Part shown: in pieces, positions 16,278-26,733 of the stretch
Layout: every line of letters begins with the position of its first letter
Position numbering within the stretch: position 1 is the stretch's first letter
Assembly (NCBI GenBank): GCA_004124535.1
Contig: SCKQ01000007.1
Location: forward strand, 1 to 62,602
Reading direction: 5' to 3'
DNA length: 62,602 bases
Source: Fidelibacterota bacterium
GTDB taxonomy: Bacteria; Marinisomatota; Marinisomatia; Marinisomatales; TCS55
Position numbers and translations under genes: made by a program
The notes under the pieces: generated by a model
What the model was told of the DNA's origin: nothing
What the model saw: only the letters and a program-made list of their open reading frames with translations
The model's database searches: none

Positions 16278-19240
16278 TATCCAGTAACAATATTTTTATG
16301 AATAGATTGCTGGCAGCTGTAACGCTGGTTGTGTCCTTCATTGTTTACTTAAGTACAATGGCGACCACAGTGCCCTATTGGGACTGCGGTGAATTCATTG
16401 CCACATCATACATTTTAGGCGTTCCCCATCCTCCGGGAAGTCCTCTGTATCTTATTCTGGGCCGTATTTTTTCCATGCTGCCGCTGAATACGGACATTGC
16501 CTTCCGCGTCAACCTCATGTCACCTATTACCAGTGCAATAGCGGTAATGCTGCTCTATCTCATTATTGTAAAAGTAATTGCTCATTATCGCGGCGAGATT
16601 CGATCACGCCAGGATGCCATTATTGTCTTTGGCGCTGCCTTTGTCGGCGCCATGACATTTGCCTTTACCGACAGTCACTGGTTCAATGCCGTGGAAGCGG
16701 AAGTCTATGCCATCAGTACATTTTTTACTGCTATTGTGGTCTGGCTTATTCTCCATTGGTCAGACAGGGCCGATGAGCCGGGTAGCGAACGCTACATCCT
16801 CATCATTGCCTACATGTTCGGACTGGCCATCGGTGTTCATATTCTGAATCTTTTGACGCTGCCGTTCATTGCTCTCATCATTTATTTTCGTAAAATGGAA
16901 TTTGAGTGGAAAACATTTTTCATTACTACCGCCATCACATTTGTCATATTCTTGATTATTCATAACGGCATTATCATCGGCTTGCCAAATCTGGCCGGGT
17001 CAGCTCTGGGCTTGAATGGAGTGATTATCCTTGTGTTACTGATTGTTGGTGTTACGATCTGGTCTGTTCTTAAGAAACATCAACTTTTATCATTGGCGCT
17101 GTCATCAACAGTTCTCATCCTCGTTGGTTATTCTAGTTATGCATTAATCTTTATCCGGTCTGGGCAGGATCCGGCGATTGATGAAAATAATCCGGAAAAT
17201 ATCCCTGCTGCTATTTCGTACATGAAGCGTGAGCAATATGGTGAAATTGGCCAATTCCCACGGCGCTATAAAGGATTACAGGCAAAACATGAAATAGTCG
17301 GCCGACCAGCGGCCGGGAGAAATAAATATTCTTCCAGCCAGAACAGAAAATACATGTTTTATAATTCTCAAAAACAATGGGAATTTTTCTGGAATTACCA
17401 GATTAGAAAAATGTACAACCGTTATTTCCTCTGGCAGTTCGCGGGACGTGGCCCATCCGCTGGTGATTATACAACAGCCATGGGCGCTAATAATCGGGAA
17501 GATGGTGTACACTGGCTGCAGTTTGGATTACCGCTGGCTTTTATATTGGGAATTATTGGTTTTGTGCATCACTTCCGTAAAGATTGGAATATTTTCTTTA
17601 CGGTTTTTACGCTCTTTTTTGTCACCGGCTGGTTACTGATCGTTTACTTGAATCAGGATAATCCACAACCCCGCGAAAGGGATTATTCCTATGTGGGCAG
17701 TTTTATGGCCTTTGCGATCTGGATTGGAGTTGGCTCTGCGGCATTAAGTGAATGGATATCGAAATTTGTGAAAAAACCTGTACTCTCCCGGAATACCATC
17801 ATTGCCACTCTTGTGATACAAATGATTTTCATTCCCGGAGTTATGCTCAAAGCCAATTATAGAGAACATGACCGCTCGGGGAATTATGTTGCCTGGGATT
17901 ACAGTTATAACCTGCTGCAGTCCTGCGAACCCAACGGTATTCTATTTACCAACGGTGATAATGATACGTTTCCACTATGGTATTTGCAGGAAGTGGAAGG
18001 AATTCGTAAAGATGTAAACGTAGCGAACCTGAGTTTGCTGAATACGCCCTGGTACATCAAGCAGCTTCGAGATTCACGTCCTACAGAAGCAGAATTTAAT
18101 GAACTCATCAAAGAACGTGAAGGGAATGAAATTATTGGCCGGCGTTTTATTAAAATCGCTGATGATGATATTCGCAATATTACCTCCGGATTAACTCGCT
18201 GGAAAACGCGGGAAGTTACGTTTCCGGTAAATAGTGATCAGCAGATCACGTGGAGCGTCAAACCCACATTTGCCAAACAGGCTCTGAAAGTGCAGGACAT
18301 GATGATTATGCAGATCATCAATGACACTAAATGGACTTCACCTATTTATTTTGCTGTTACTGTTTCACCGGGGAATCGTATTGGTTTGGAAGAATATTTG
18401 GAAATGGAAGGACTGGCCTATCGATTGCGTCCTTACAAAACCAAGGGGATTAATGTCGAGCGTATGGAATATCACTTAATGACGGAATTGGGTCAGGAAA
18501 CATGGAAAAAAGATATTGTAGGCCCTGATTGGGAAGAAAAGGAAGGAACGCTCTGGTTCCGTAGCCCCCATGATAAGTATCTTTTCCGTAACCTTGGGAA
18601 TGAGGACGTATTTTATAATAATCAAGTTATCCGCCTGCTGCAAAACTACCGCAGCGCCTATATGCAGCTAGCCGTTTATCATTTCATGGATTTTCAGAAA
18701 CTACAGGCTGTGAACAACAATGAAGCGGCTGATTTAAAACGGGCCAAAGTTGAAGAAGTTTTAGATAAAATGTCTGAGAATTTACCTGAAAATCCAATCC
18801 GCATGGATAACAGGGATCTACATTATCAAGTAGGCAGACTTTATTACGGTGTGGGAAATAATCAAAAATTTAAAGAAGTATTGGACGAACTTGTCGCCCG
18901 TCAAGATAATACAGTTCGCCATCGTGTTGAATATGCTCAATCTTATTTGGAATTGGAAAACTATGACACTAGCTTATCTATTTTAAAAGAGCTTTATAGT
19001 GGATACAATTCTATGGAAGCAAAGATATTATCTGGCGGCAGGGAACAGAAAAAAGTGGATAAAAAAGTATGGAACCAGTACCGAAATAATTATCCGGATA
19101 TTGTAAGTCATTTAATCATTAATTACCGCAAGCTTGAAATGGTTGATGAAGCCAGAGATTTATTGACGACCTGGCTGGAACGTAACCCCAAAGATAAAGA
19201 AGCTCAAAAACTATTAAAAGAAATGGATGAAAAAGGTTAA
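16274..19240 (+). CDS. DUF2723 membrane protein (TMEM260-like, putative protein O-mannosyltransferase)
   Basis: 988 aa. Starts at GTG 16274 (overlapping the previous stop) or possibly ATG 16298. The first luminal loop carries the family signature TTVPYWDCGEFIATSYILGVPHPPGSPLY (Asp and Glu conserved, as in GT-C glycosyltransferases), followed by about ten hydrophobic helices to residue ~530. NQDNPQPRERDYSYVGSF and NGILFTNGDNDTFPLWYLQE are further family blocks. The C-terminal ~200 residues are soluble and helical, TPR-like. The eukaryotic member TMEM260 transfers O-mannose to protein domains; a similar envelope glycosylation role is inferred. Confidence 0.88.
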   Translation: MISSNNIFMNRLLAAVTLVVSFIVYLSTMATTVPYWDCGEFIATSYILGVPHPPGSPLYLILGRIFSMLPLNTDIAFRVNLMSPITSAIAVMLLYLIIVKVIAHYRGEIRSRQDAIIVFGAAFVGAMTFAFTDSHWFNAVEAEVYAISTFFTAIVVWLILHWSDRADEPGSERYILIIAYMFGLAIGVHILNLLTLPFIALIIYFRKMEFEWKTFFITTAITFVIFLIIHNGIIIGLPNLAGSALGLNGVIILVLLIVGVTIWSVLKKHQLLSLALSSTVLILVGYSSYALIFIRSGQDPAIDENNPENIPAAISYMKREQYGEIGQFPRRYKGLQAKHEIVGRPAAGRNKYSSSQNRKYMFYNSQKQWEFFWNYQIRKMYNRYFLWQFAGRGPSAGDYTTAMGANNREDGVHWLQFGLPLAFILGIIGFVHHFRKDWNIFFTVFTLFFVTGWLLIVYLNQDNPQPRERDYSYVGSFMAFAIWIGVGSAALSEWISKFVKKPVLSRNTIIATLVIQMIFIPGVMLKANYREHDRSGNYVAWDYSYNLLQSCEPNGILFTNGDNDTFPLWYLQEVEGIRKDVNVANLSLLNTPWYIKQLRDSRPTEAEFNELIKEREGNEIIGRRFIKIADDDIRNITSGLTRWKTREVTFPVNSDQQITWSVKPTFAKQALKVQDMMIMQIINDTKWTSPIYFAVTVSPGNRIGLEEYLEMEGLAYRLRPYKTKGINVERMEYHLMTELGQETWKKDIVGPDWEEKEGTLWFRSPHDKYLFRNLGNEDVFYNNQVIRLLQNYRSAYMQLAVYHFMDFQKLQAVNNNEAADLKRAKVEEVLDKMSENLPENPIRMDNRDLHYQVGRLYYGVGNNQKFKEVLDELVARQDNTVRHRVEYAQSYLELENYDTSLSILKELYSGYNSMEAKILSGGREQKKVDKKVWNQYRNNYPDIVSHLIINYRKLEMVDEARDLLTTWLERNPKDKEAQKLLKEMDEKG

Positions 19241-19301
19241 CCTTTTAACGTTAGTAGTTAGACATTTCGTGTAACTGCATCCGTCTAACCTTTTTACTAC
19301 G

Positions 19302-20336
19302 ATGTCTTCTAATCAGCCCTTTATTTCAATCATTATTCCCCACTGGAATGGGATCGATATCCTTTCCGAATGCCTGGATTCCTTAAAGAAATCCACCTAT
19401 CAGGATAAAGAAATCATTGTGGTGGATAATGCGTCTTCCGATGGCAGTCAAGCTTGGATCAAGGAAAACCACCCGGAAATAGCATTGATAGAAAATGACG
19501 ATAATTATGGCTATGCCGGCGGGTGTAACCGCGGTGTTTCGCCTGCAAATGGTGATTGGCTATTATTTCTGAATAATGACACAATCCAAGAGTCGGACTG
19601 GCTGGAACATTTGGCAAATTCTGTTTCAGGACAAGATGATATAGTGGCAACCCAACCCAAAATCCGCAATTATTACAAGCGAAAATTATTTGATTATGCC
19701 GGAGGGGCTGGCGGTCACATAGACTTATTTTGCTATCCTTTTGCAAAAGGCAGAATCTTCCTAGAACAGGAGGAAGACAATGGTCAATATGACTCTGCTG
19801 AAGATATCTTCTGGGCATCCGGCACTGCGTTCATGGTCCGAAAAGAGGCCTTCGAGCAAGCCGGTGGTTTTGATGAAATATTCTTCGCCCACCAAGAGGA
19901 AATTGACCTTTGCTGGCGCCTGCAGCTCATGGGAAAGCGTATCGTTTTTGAGCCGCATGCAGTGGTCTATCATAAAAATGCGGTGTCCCTGCCTATGCAT
20001 TCATTCCAAAAGTATTACCTGAACCACCGTAATTCATTCTTCATGCTATTGACGAATTATAATCTGCCGCTGACCCTATATTTTTTACCTGTACGACTGG
20101 CGCTGGAATTTGTAGCTATTGCCTATGCTCTTTTTAAATGGGATTTACGGCATTTCGGTGCTGTATGTAAATCATTATTCTGGCTGTTGACCCATCCCCT
20201 GGTAATACTAAAGAAAAGACGGTCAGTCCGGAGAGTCCGTATAAAGAATGACAAAGAAGTTTTGAACCAATTTTACCGCGGCAGTATTGTTTTCGCCCAC
20301 TACATACGCGGTATTAAGAAATACAGTGATCTTTAA
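19302..20336 (+). CDS. family 2 glycosyltransferase
   Basis: 344 aa. GT2 (GT-A fold) enzyme: ISIIIPHWNGIDILSECLDSL, VVDNASSDGS, the nucleotide-sugar Asp motif LLFLNNDT, FWASGTAFMVRKEAF and GGFDEIFFAHQEEIDLCWRLQLMG, a pattern typical of rhamnosyl/other sugar transferases acting on surface polysaccharides. A hydrophobic segment near residues 245-290 suggests membrane association. The donor and acceptor cannot be read from sequence. Its stop overlaps that of the convergent PorD gene (20333-20336). A weak inverted repeat GTTAGAC/GTCTAAC (19257-19263 and 19283-19289) lies just upstream. Confidence 0.9.
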   Translation: MSSNQPFISIIIPHWNGIDILSECLDSLKKSTYQDKEIIVVDNASSDGSQAWIKENHPEIALIENDDNYGYAGGCNRGVSPANGDWLLFLNNDTIQESDWLEHLANSVSGQDDIVATQPKIRNYYKRKLFDYAGGAGGHIDLFCYPFAKGRIFLEQEEDNGQYDSAEDIFWASGTAFMVRKEAFEQAGGFDEIFFAHQEEIDLCWRLQLMGKRIVFEPHAVVYHKNAVSLPMHSFQKYYLNHRNSFFMLLTNYNLPLTLYFLPVRLALEFVAIAYALFKWDLRHFGAVCKSLFWLLTHPLVILKKRRSVRRVRIKNDKEVLNQFYRGSIVFAHYIRGIKKYSDL

Positions 20337-21163
20337 TTCAGCGCTTTTTTATAGATCTCCAGATTATCTGGATCAAGCTCCATCATGTCCCGGAGCATAT
20401 TCTTCTGTCCCAATAACTGTAGAACATTTGCCAGTTCATTGGTGTGTGCTTTCAGAAAAAGCATTGTATAATGTTCACGGGGGGAACGGTCATACACTTC
20501 ATCTAGGCCTTTAATCATATTCTTGAATTCCAGGACGGCCTCATCTATATCGCCGTCTTGGAAAAGTTCCATGGCGTAATAATATGAAAATTTGGCTTTT
20601 CGTAAACCAAAGTTCGTACTGACATCATTGACAAGTTGGACTCTGTCTGACCAGCCTCGGGAATATTCACTGGCCGTGCCTCGCAGGGCGATCTCACGGC
20701 TCATTTCCAACATGCGCGTTCCGCCCATGGGTTCATATGTGTCAATTTCTCCTGCCAAAATAAGATTTACATAAAAAGCCAAAAAACTGGAAAGGGGATC
20801 GAACTGTACAAGATCAAAATATAATGTACCACCATGGCCATAAGGGAATTGTAAAGATTTATCAAAGTAACGTTGATCTGTGCCAGTGGAAAAAAGCACT
20901 TGTGCAAGGAATGCTTCCTGTGCACCTTTTTGAACCGCTCCTTCAAAAATAAATTGAATATGGAGCGGAATCAATAGATCACTGTAATCTTCATCCCAGC
21001 GTGTTGTTTTTATATAACGGACAATATCCTGTTTGAGGAGCAAGATATTCTGCTGTTCATGGATTTTCAGCAGGCTGTTGTCAAAAACAACCTTTACTTC
21101 GCCAAACTGCCCATAGACAATGCAAGAGAATAGTATACTTATAAGGATCTGTTTAATATCCAT
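20333..21163 (-). CDS. porD: PorD/DUF4835 type IX secretion-associated protein
   Basis: 276 aa from the ATG at 21163-21161, chosen because it gives a signal peptide (MDIKQILISILFSCIVYGQF); upstream in-frame codons would add a non-family leader. The mature protein starts GEVKVVFDNSLL and shows IKTTRWDEDYSDLLIPLHIQFIFEG, PFGHGG-like FPYGHGG, LSSFLAFYVNLILAGEIDTYEPMGG, and YYYAMELFQDGDIDEA, all family blocks of DUF4835, named PorD in the type IX secretion system of Bacteroidota. A periplasmic role in T9SS is known for the family. A T9SS cargo is encoded 17 kb away at 38539. Confidence 0.85.
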   Translation of the reverse strand: MDIKQILISILFSCIVYGQFGEVKVVFDNSLLKIHEQQNILLLKQDIVRYIKTTRWDEDYSDLLIPLHIQFIFEGAVQKGAQEAFLAQVLFSTGTDQRYFDKSLQFPYGHGGTLYFDLVQFDPLSSFLAFYVNLILAGEIDTYEPMGGTRMLEMSREIALRGTASEYSRGWSDRVQLVNDVSTNFGLRKAKFSYYYAMELFQDGDIDEAVLEFKNMIKGLDEVYDRSPREHYTMLFLKAHTNELANVLQLLGQKNMLRDMMELDPDNLEIYKKALN

Positions 21164-21256
21164 AGTCTTTGAAAATAAAGGAAGTTTTTCACTCGAGCAA
21201 ATGATATTATGATGTAGTGTATGATTTAGGACAACTTCCGTAACTTTTACGCTATT

Positions 21257-22678
21257 ATGTCTAATATACACCATTTAATAGCGGAAGACTCTGTCGGTTC
21301 CAAGGTCATGCGGTTGGCAGGTAAACTAGGCGTTGAGCGCGGACATGATATCTATGTTGTGGGCGGCTATGTCCGTGATCTTTTTCTTGGGCGGCCATTG
21401 AAAGAGATCGACTTTATGGTTGTGTGTGATGGCGTGGAGTTTGCTGAAGCACTGGCGAAAAAATTAAAGGTAAAGAAAATTGTCCCGTTCCCAAAATTTT
21501 CCACTGCCAAAATTCCATACAAAGCAATTCCCATTGAAGTTGCCGCGGCAAGGTCTGAATCCTATGAAAAAGGATCGCGCAAACCCAAAAAAGTTGTGTA
21601 TACGGATCTGCAGGGAGATTTACTGCGCCGTGATTTTACGGTAAATGCACTGGCAGTGGATCTTCATCCTGATCGATTTGGAGAATTGAACGATCCTTAC
21701 GGAGGAATTTCAGATTTAAAAGCTAAACTGTTAAAAACACCTCTGAATCCCAATGAAACATTCAGTGAAGATCCATTGCGCATGATGCGCGCTGCGTATT
21801 TTGCTGCCGCCTTGGATTTTACCATCGATGAACAGTGTTTCAATGCAATTCATGAACAGGCTCAACGCATCAGCATTGTATCTCAAGAACGCGTTACAGC
21901 GGAACTGATAAAAATCCTTTCAACAAACAAGCCTTCCATTGGACTGATAATTCTGCAAAAAACAGGCTTAATGAAATATGTATTTCCAGAGATCGATGAT
22001 ATGTACGGATTAGAACAAACCAAGGAATGGCACCATAAAGATATTTTCTATCATACCATGCAGGTAGTTGATAACGCCGCCCAGCTTTCAGATAAGATGA
22101 AATTGCGTTTCGCGGCCTTGGTTCATGACATCGCCAAACCCAAAACGCGCAAAGTTGACAGCAAGAAAGGTTATACCTTTCACGGTCATGACGCTGTGGG
22201 CGAACGGATCTTGAATAAAGTGGCGAAATATTTGAAACTGCCTAATGAATTAAGGGATTATCTGAAAAAACTAACATTACTGCATTTAAGGCCCATCGCT
22301 ATCGTCAATAATGAAGTGTCCGATTCTGCTATTCGCAGGGTCATAGTCGCTGCTGGGGATGAACTTGATGATCTTATGACCTTATGTCGGGCAGACATCA
22401 CTACACGCAACCCAAACCGGGTTAAAAAATATTTACAGAATTTTGAAATTGTGGAATCGAAAATGTCAAACGTGGAGGAAAGAGATGCATTGCGAGCATT
22501 TCAATCTCCGGTACGAGGCAAGGAAATTATGGAATCGTGTGGGCTGTCTGAAGGCAAAGAAGTTGGAAAAATTAAACAGGCAATTGAGGAAGCGATCTTA
22601 AATGGAGATATAGAAAATGAATATGAAGCAGCCAAAGAATACATGTTCAAAATTAAAGATGAAATTTTATCTGATTAA
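21257..22678 (+). CDS. CCA-adding tRNA nucleotidyltransferase with HD domain
   Basis: 473 aa. Class II nucleotidyltransferase: VVGGYVRDLFLGRPLKEIDFMV carries GG...D.D-type metal binding with (residues about 30-52), then RRDFTVNALAVDL, DPYGGISDL, and EDPLRMMRAAYFAA. An HD domain follows (HHKDIFYHTMQVV, ALVHDIAKPKTR, FHGHDAVGERI). The family adds or repairs the 3' CCA of tRNAs, or polyadenylates RNA; the HD domain fits the tRNA type with phosphohydrolase activity. It is divergent from PorD with a 93-bp gap that should hold both promoters. Confidence 0.92.
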   Translation: MSNIHHLIAEDSVGSKVMRLAGKLGVERGHDIYVVGGYVRDLFLGRPLKEIDFMVVCDGVEFAEALAKKLKVKKIVPFPKFSTAKIPYKAIPIEVAAARSESYEKGSRKPKKVVYTDLQGDLLRRDFTVNALAVDLHPDRFGELNDPYGGISDLKAKLLKTPLNPNETFSEDPLRMMRAAYFAAALDFTIDEQCFNAIHEQAQRISIVSQERVTAELIKILSTNKPSIGLIILQKTGLMKYVFPEIDDMYGLEQTKEWHHKDIFYHTMQVVDNAAQLSDKMKLRFAALVHDIAKPKTRKVDSKKGYTFHGHDAVGERILNKVAKYLKLPNELRDYLKKLTLLHLRPIAIVNNEVSDSAIRRVIVAAGDELDDLMTLCRADITTRNPNRVKKYLQNFEIVESKMSNVEERDALRAFQSPVRGKEIMESCGLSEGKEVGKIKQAIEEAILNGDIENEYEAAKEYMFKIKDEILSD

Positions 22679-22693
22679 CACGGAACGTCGTTT

Positions 22694-23392
22694 ATGAATA
22701 ATCTTATTAATGTTTTTTTAGAACCGAGAGATGTATTTACTTCATTGGACGAACGGAATAATTGGAAAGATTCAATTTTACCTATCATCATAACAACAGT
22801 TGTCGGGCTAGCAAGTATGGTAGCCTTGGGAGAATTACTGACAGAAGTACAGATCCAGCAAACTGAAAAGTACATCATGGGGAGTTCACAGATAGCGGAT
22901 GATCAAAAAGAAGAAATATTAGCTGAAAGCTTGGAAAGCATAATAGAACCATCAACAGGAATGGTACTGATCGGTTATGCCACCAGCGCCTTATCTACAC
23001 CTGTGCGAATTTTACTCATGTCTTTGATGATTATGATTATTGGCAATTTCTTTTTTGGCGGAAAATCGTCATACGGTAGTATTCTTGTTATGACATCTTT
23101 TACTTATATGATCACTATTTTAGAAGCGCTGGTTAAAATCCCACTTATGATTTCACAATGGCGAGTTAATATCCATACTGGATTGGGCTTATTGGGGATT
23201 GGGGAAGAGGGAAGTTTTCTATATAATTTTATGAGCGGCATGGATCTTTTTGCCTTCTGGCGAATAATCGTTCTTGCCATTGGTATGAGTGTTTTATATC
23301 GTAGGGAGGTAAAACCATTTATGATTGCTTTAGGGATATATTGGATAATGCAGACAACCTTTTTCTCATTTATTGGGTCACTATTTACCTAA
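22694..23392 (+). CDS. Yip1-family integral membrane protein
   Basis: 232 aa. The N-terminus NLINVFLEPRDVFTSLDERNNWKDSILPIII is the bacterial Yip1-domain entry (cytosolic amphipathic segment followed by the first helix). Around five hydrophobic helices follow, near residues 33-52, 91-121, 135-155, 180-203 and 211-230, with the conserved FFGGKSSYGSILVMTSFTYM stretch. No catalytic motif is seen; molecular function of bacterial Yip1 proteins is unknown. It lies 15 nt after the CCA enzyme and 3 nt before the tolC-like gene, so it may be co-transcribed with the export operon. Confidence 0.8.
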   Translation: MNNLINVFLEPRDVFTSLDERNNWKDSILPIIITTVVGLASMVALGELLTEVQIQQTEKYIMGSSQIADDQKEEILAESLESIIEPSTGMVLIGYATSALSTPVRILLMSLMIMIIGNFFFGGKSSYGSILVMTSFTYMITILEALVKIPLMISQWRVNIHTGLGLLGIGEEGSFLYNFMSGMDLFAFWRIIVLAIGMSVLYRREVKPFMIALGIYWIMQTTFFSFIGSLFT

Positions 23393-23395
23393 TTC

Positions 23396-24721
23396 ATGAA
23401 AATAATATTATATTTTTACTGTTTCTTAGTCTTTGTACGCCTTGATGCACAGATCTATTCTCTGGAAAAATGCATTGAAATTGCACTACTAAATAAAGAG
23501 TCATTAAAATCTGCAGCCTTGGATGTGCAGTCTGCAGCAGCAGGAGCTAGAGGTTCTTTAAGTAATATTCTGCCCACGATTAGTTATGGTAATTCATGGA
23601 GTGAAACTCATTCACCAACAGGCAGTATTTTATCGGAGATTGAGTTGATGGATTCTACTTTTTTATTTTCATCTCCTTACGGTGGCGTGTCAAATACGTT
23701 TGGATCGTCATTTTCACTCAGACAACCCATCTATGATGGCGGTCAGTGGCTGAACCAGATCAGGTCAGCGAATAATTCCCTTATTATCACTCAACAACTT
23801 GCCCGTCAGCAAGAGATCAATGTAATACTGAATGTTCACCAGTCTTTCTACCAACGGTTGAAAGCTCAACAGCTGTTGGAAGTTGCCAAGAAGAACTTGA
23901 ACCTGGCCCGCCAGCAGGTGAGTTTGGTGAAGACGCAATTTGAACTGGGAGCAGTAAGGAAAACGGATTTATTAAAAACACAGGTTCTGCAAGGAAGAGC
24001 ACAATCAGATGTGCTGATCCAAGAAACTAATTTGCGTAATGCAAAGCTTGCCCTCCGCAATAGCTTGGGTCTGATGGGCAGCGATGTTTATTTTGAAATC
24101 ACAGATTTGGGTCAGCCTCTTCTTCCTGTACCGGAATTAGAACAGTCTGTTTCAGAAATGGTAGAGTATAACCCAACATTATTTGTGTACCGGTCGCAAA
24201 TTTCCGGAGCAGAATTGAATCGTAAAATTTTAATTGGTACACGTTTACCCAATTTGAGTGCATCGCTGAGCTATGGAACAACTTCCGATGAATTTGACAG
24301 TATGACCCAATTAGACGATTGGTCTTCGAGTGTATCATTATCATTATCTGTGCCTATTTTCACCGGGTATAGTTTATCCACAAAACAGCAGCAGGCAGAA
24401 TTGAACGTCCGCAAGCAGCAATATGATTATTTAACCCAGAAACATAATTTACAAGTACAGTTGGGGAATTTGATCAATGCTCTGGAAAATTATCAGGAGC
24501 TTATACCTATCAGCGAGCAGGTTCTAGCCTCCGCTGAAGAAGATTTGAATTTGGTCCAGGAACGGTACAGTCTTGGATCGTCGACCATTTTAGAAGTGTT
24601 GGATGCCCAAGTTTCTGTCAGTCAAGCCAGGAGTTCATTGGTCAGCATTAAATACGATGCCAGAACTCAAGAAGCTCAACTGAGAGCATTATTAGGGACA
24701 CTTGATCAAGATTACAGATAA
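23396..24721 (+). CDS. TolC-family outer membrane efflux protein
   Basis: 441 aa with a signal peptide (cleavage probably near LDAQ-IYSLEKCIEIAL). The two internal repeats of the TolC fold are visible: YSLEKCIEIALLNKESLKSA with long helices around residues 130-200 (QQVSLVKTQFELGAVRKTDLL), and the second set at 330-425 (DLNLVQERYSLGSSTILEVLDAQ). It would form the outer-membrane channel of a tripartite exporter together with the following adaptor, ATPase and permease genes. Confidence 0.93.
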   Translation: MKIILYFYCFLVFVRLDAQIYSLEKCIEIALLNKESLKSAALDVQSAAAGARGSLSNILPTISYGNSWSETHSPTGSILSEIELMDSTFLFSSPYGGVSNTFGSSFSLRQPIYDGGQWLNQIRSANNSLIITQQLARQQEINVILNVHQSFYQRLKAQQLLEVAKKNLNLARQQVSLVKTQFELGAVRKTDLLKTQVLQGRAQSDVLIQETNLRNAKLALRNSLGLMGSDVYFEITDLGQPLLPVPELEQSVSEMVEYNPTLFVYRSQISGAELNRKILIGTRLPNLSASLSYGTTSDEFDSMTQLDDWSSSVSLSLSVPIFTGYSLSTKQQQAELNVRKQQYDYLTQKHNLQVQLGNLINALENYQELIPISEQVLASAEEDLNLVQERYSLGSSTILEVLDAQVSVSQARSSLVSIKYDARTQEAQLRALLGTLDQDYR

Positions 24722-24740
24722 CTAGGAGTAACTTTTGTCA

Positions 24741-26000
24741 ATGAAAAAAAATAAGAAAAAAATATTAATTATCAGCGGAGTTGTGATATTAGTTGTCATT
24801 ATTATTGCTGCAAATGTTTTTCGTAAAGATGACAGTGCTATCAATGTAGAAATAGAAGAAGTCCAAAGAGGAACAGTCATCCACAAGGTCAATGCCAGCG
24901 GCAAAATACAGCCGGTAAGAGAAATTAAGATCAGTGCTACGACTTCAGCATGGGTGACAAAAATCACCGTTAAGGAAGGCGATCATGTTAAAGCCGGACA
25001 GTTGCTGATTACGCTGGATGCAAAACAGCATTTAGCAGCCACAGACCAGGCCCGTTCTTCAGTGAATTCAGCAAAGGCAAGCTTGAAACAGGTGGAAGCC
25101 CAGAAAAAACGTATGGAGTCACTCTACAAGCAAAAACTGATCTCTGAACAGGAACTGGAATCTATCACTGCGCAACATGAATTGACCGTCAACCAATTAA
25201 GGCAAGCCAAAGCAGCGTTAAGTTCCCGGGAAGATGAATTATCGAAATTGAAAATGACTGCCCCATCAAATGGAATTGTCACTAGGATAAATATTGAAGT
25301 TGGTGAAATGGCAGTTGGCAGCATGTTCCAGGCGACAGCACTGATGACCATTGCTGACCTTACCAAAATGGAAGTTGTAGCGGATGTGAATGAAAATGAT
25401 GTTGTATCAATTTCACTGGGAGATACGACAGAAATTGAAGTTGATGCTTTTCAGGATACCATGTTCTACGGTATCGTAAGTGAAATTGCCCATGTGGCGG
25501 AAACATCCAACTTTGGTACTCAGGAACAGGTAACAAATTTTAAAGTTAAAGTACGCATGCTGGATGTTCATCCCAAGATCCGCCCTGGCATGAGTGCCAA
25601 TACAAACATTATTACAGATATCCGGGAGGATGTGCTGACCATTCCTATACAAAGCCTGACAATACGGCCGGAAGGTTATGATAAAGAATTAGGTGAAAAG
25701 AATGAAGATGAATCTGATGAAGAGAAAAAATATAGAAGCGGTAATTATAAGAAAGAAATGATTGAACTGATTTTTGTCGTTCAAGATGAACCTGCGGGAG
25801 ATAAAGAAATTAAGGGTAATAAAAAAGGACCATTTGCTGTAGCCAAACCGGTGAAAGTGGGCATTAGCAGTGAAACGCATTATGAAATCATCAGTGGTTT
25901 AGATGAAAGTGAAAGAATAGTAACCGGAAGCTATAAGGCCATCAGCCGTGATTTAAAGCATAACAGTATTGTCCGCGTAGATGAGGATAATCGTAACTAA
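24741..26000 (+). CDS. MacA-like periplasmic adaptor of an efflux system
   Basis: 419 aa from ATG 24741. A TTG at 24735 has better spacing (6 nt) from the AGGAG at 24724-24728 and may be the true start, adding two residues. One N-terminal membrane anchor (residues 8-25), a lipoyl/hairpin region with [20 protein letters not shown] and [13 protein letters not shown], a coiled-coil hairpin (residues about 95-165), the second lipoyl half ([16 protein letters not shown]), and beta-barrel domains. A Lys/Glu-rich insert near residues 318-340 is less usual. Bridges the inner-membrane ABC permeases to the TolC-like channel. Confidence 0.92.
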   Translation: MKKNKKKILIISGVVILVVIIIAANVFRKDDSAINVEIEEVQRGTVIHKVNASGKIQPVREIKISATTSAWVTKITVKEGDHVKAGQLLITLDAKQHLAATDQARSSVNSAKASLKQVEAQKKRMESLYKQKLISEQELESITAQHELTVNQLRQAKAALSSREDELSKLKMTAPSNGIVTRINIEVGEMAVGSMFQATALMTIADLTKMEVVADVNENDVVSISLGDTTEIEVDAFQDTMFYGIVSEIAHVAETSNFGTQEQVTNFKVKVRMLDVHPKIRPGMSANTNIITDIREDVLTIPIQSLTIRPEGYDKELGEKNEDESDEEKKYRSGNYKKEMIELIFVVQDEPAGDKEIKGNKKGPFAVAKPVKVGISSETHYEIISGLDESERIVTGSYKAISRDLKHNSIVRVDEDNRN

Positions 26001-26731
26001 TGGCTGAACTGATTAAGTTCAAGGGTGTAAAGCGCTATTATGATGTCGGTAGTGAGATTGTTAAAGCTCTGGATGGTGTTGACTTGACCATAAACCATAA
26101 TGAATATATATCAATTATGGGCCCCTCAGGCTCTGGGAAATCAACATTGATGAATATGATTGGCTGTTTGGATTCGCCTACAGATGGGACGTATGAATTT
26201 GAGGGAGAAAAAGTTCATGAAATGGATGACAATCAACTGGCATCTATCCGTAATCGAAAGATCGGTTTTGTCTTTCAGACCTTTAATCTACTACCAAAAC
26301 TCACTGCGTTAAGAAACGTGGAACTGCCTTTGATCTATGCGAATGTCCCCAGGGACGAACGCCTCAAACTTGCTGAAATTGCTGTGGGAAAGGTTAGTCT
26401 GACGGATCGCATGCATCATAAGCCCAATGAACTATCCGGTGGTCAGCGACAGCGTGTAGCCATTGCCAGAGCTTTAGTGACCAATCCATCCATTATTTTG
26501 GCCGATGAGCCGACCGGAAACCTGGACTCAAAAAGTGGTGTAGAAATCATGAATGTATTTGATGAACTTTATAAAGAAGGTAACACCATCATATTGGTTA
26601 CCCATGAAGCATATATTGCCGAGCACGCCCACCGTACGATCCATATACTCGATGGCTGCATCGAGGAAGACATTAAAAATCATAAATCTAAAACGCGTAA
26701 AAAACTCAGAAAGAAAAAAGCGACTGCCTGA
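26000..26731 (+). CDS. MacB/LolD-type ABC transporter ATPase
   Basis: 243 aa. Walker [10 protein letters not shown] (about residues 41-49), Q-loop [22 protein letters not shown], signature [15 protein letters not shown], Walker [16 protein letters not shown], and switch His in VTHE. These are typical of the MacB/LolD/FtsE group. The basic C-terminal tail ([15 protein letters not shown]) is an add-on. The start ATG overlaps the adaptor's stop (TAATG), and the first permease begins 3 nt later. It powers the exporter with the two permeases encoded next. Confidence 0.95.
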   Translation: MAELIKFKGVKRYYDVGSEIVKALDGVDLTINHNEYISIMGPSGSGKSTLMNMIGCLDSPTDGTYEFEGEKVHEMDDNQLASIRNRKIGFVFQTFNLLPKLTALRNVELPLIYANVPRDERLKLAEIAVGKVSLTDRMHHKPNELSGGQRQRVAIARALVTNPSIILADEPTGNLDSKSGVEIMNVFDELYKEGNTIILVTHEAYIAEHAHRTIHILDGCIEEDIKNHKSKTRKKLRKKKATA

Positions 26732-26733
26732 TC

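Noticed and set aside
19231..19246. Perfect 16-bp palindrome AAAAGGTTAACCTTTT as a terminator
   Set aside because: No loop and no T-run after a stem, and it overlaps the 3' end of the DUF2723 gene; it could be an operator by chance but has no support.
21164..21274. Longer PorD N-terminus starting near 21274
   Set aside because: It would overlap the divergent CCA-enzyme start and hide the signal peptide; ATG at 21163 fits the secreted family.
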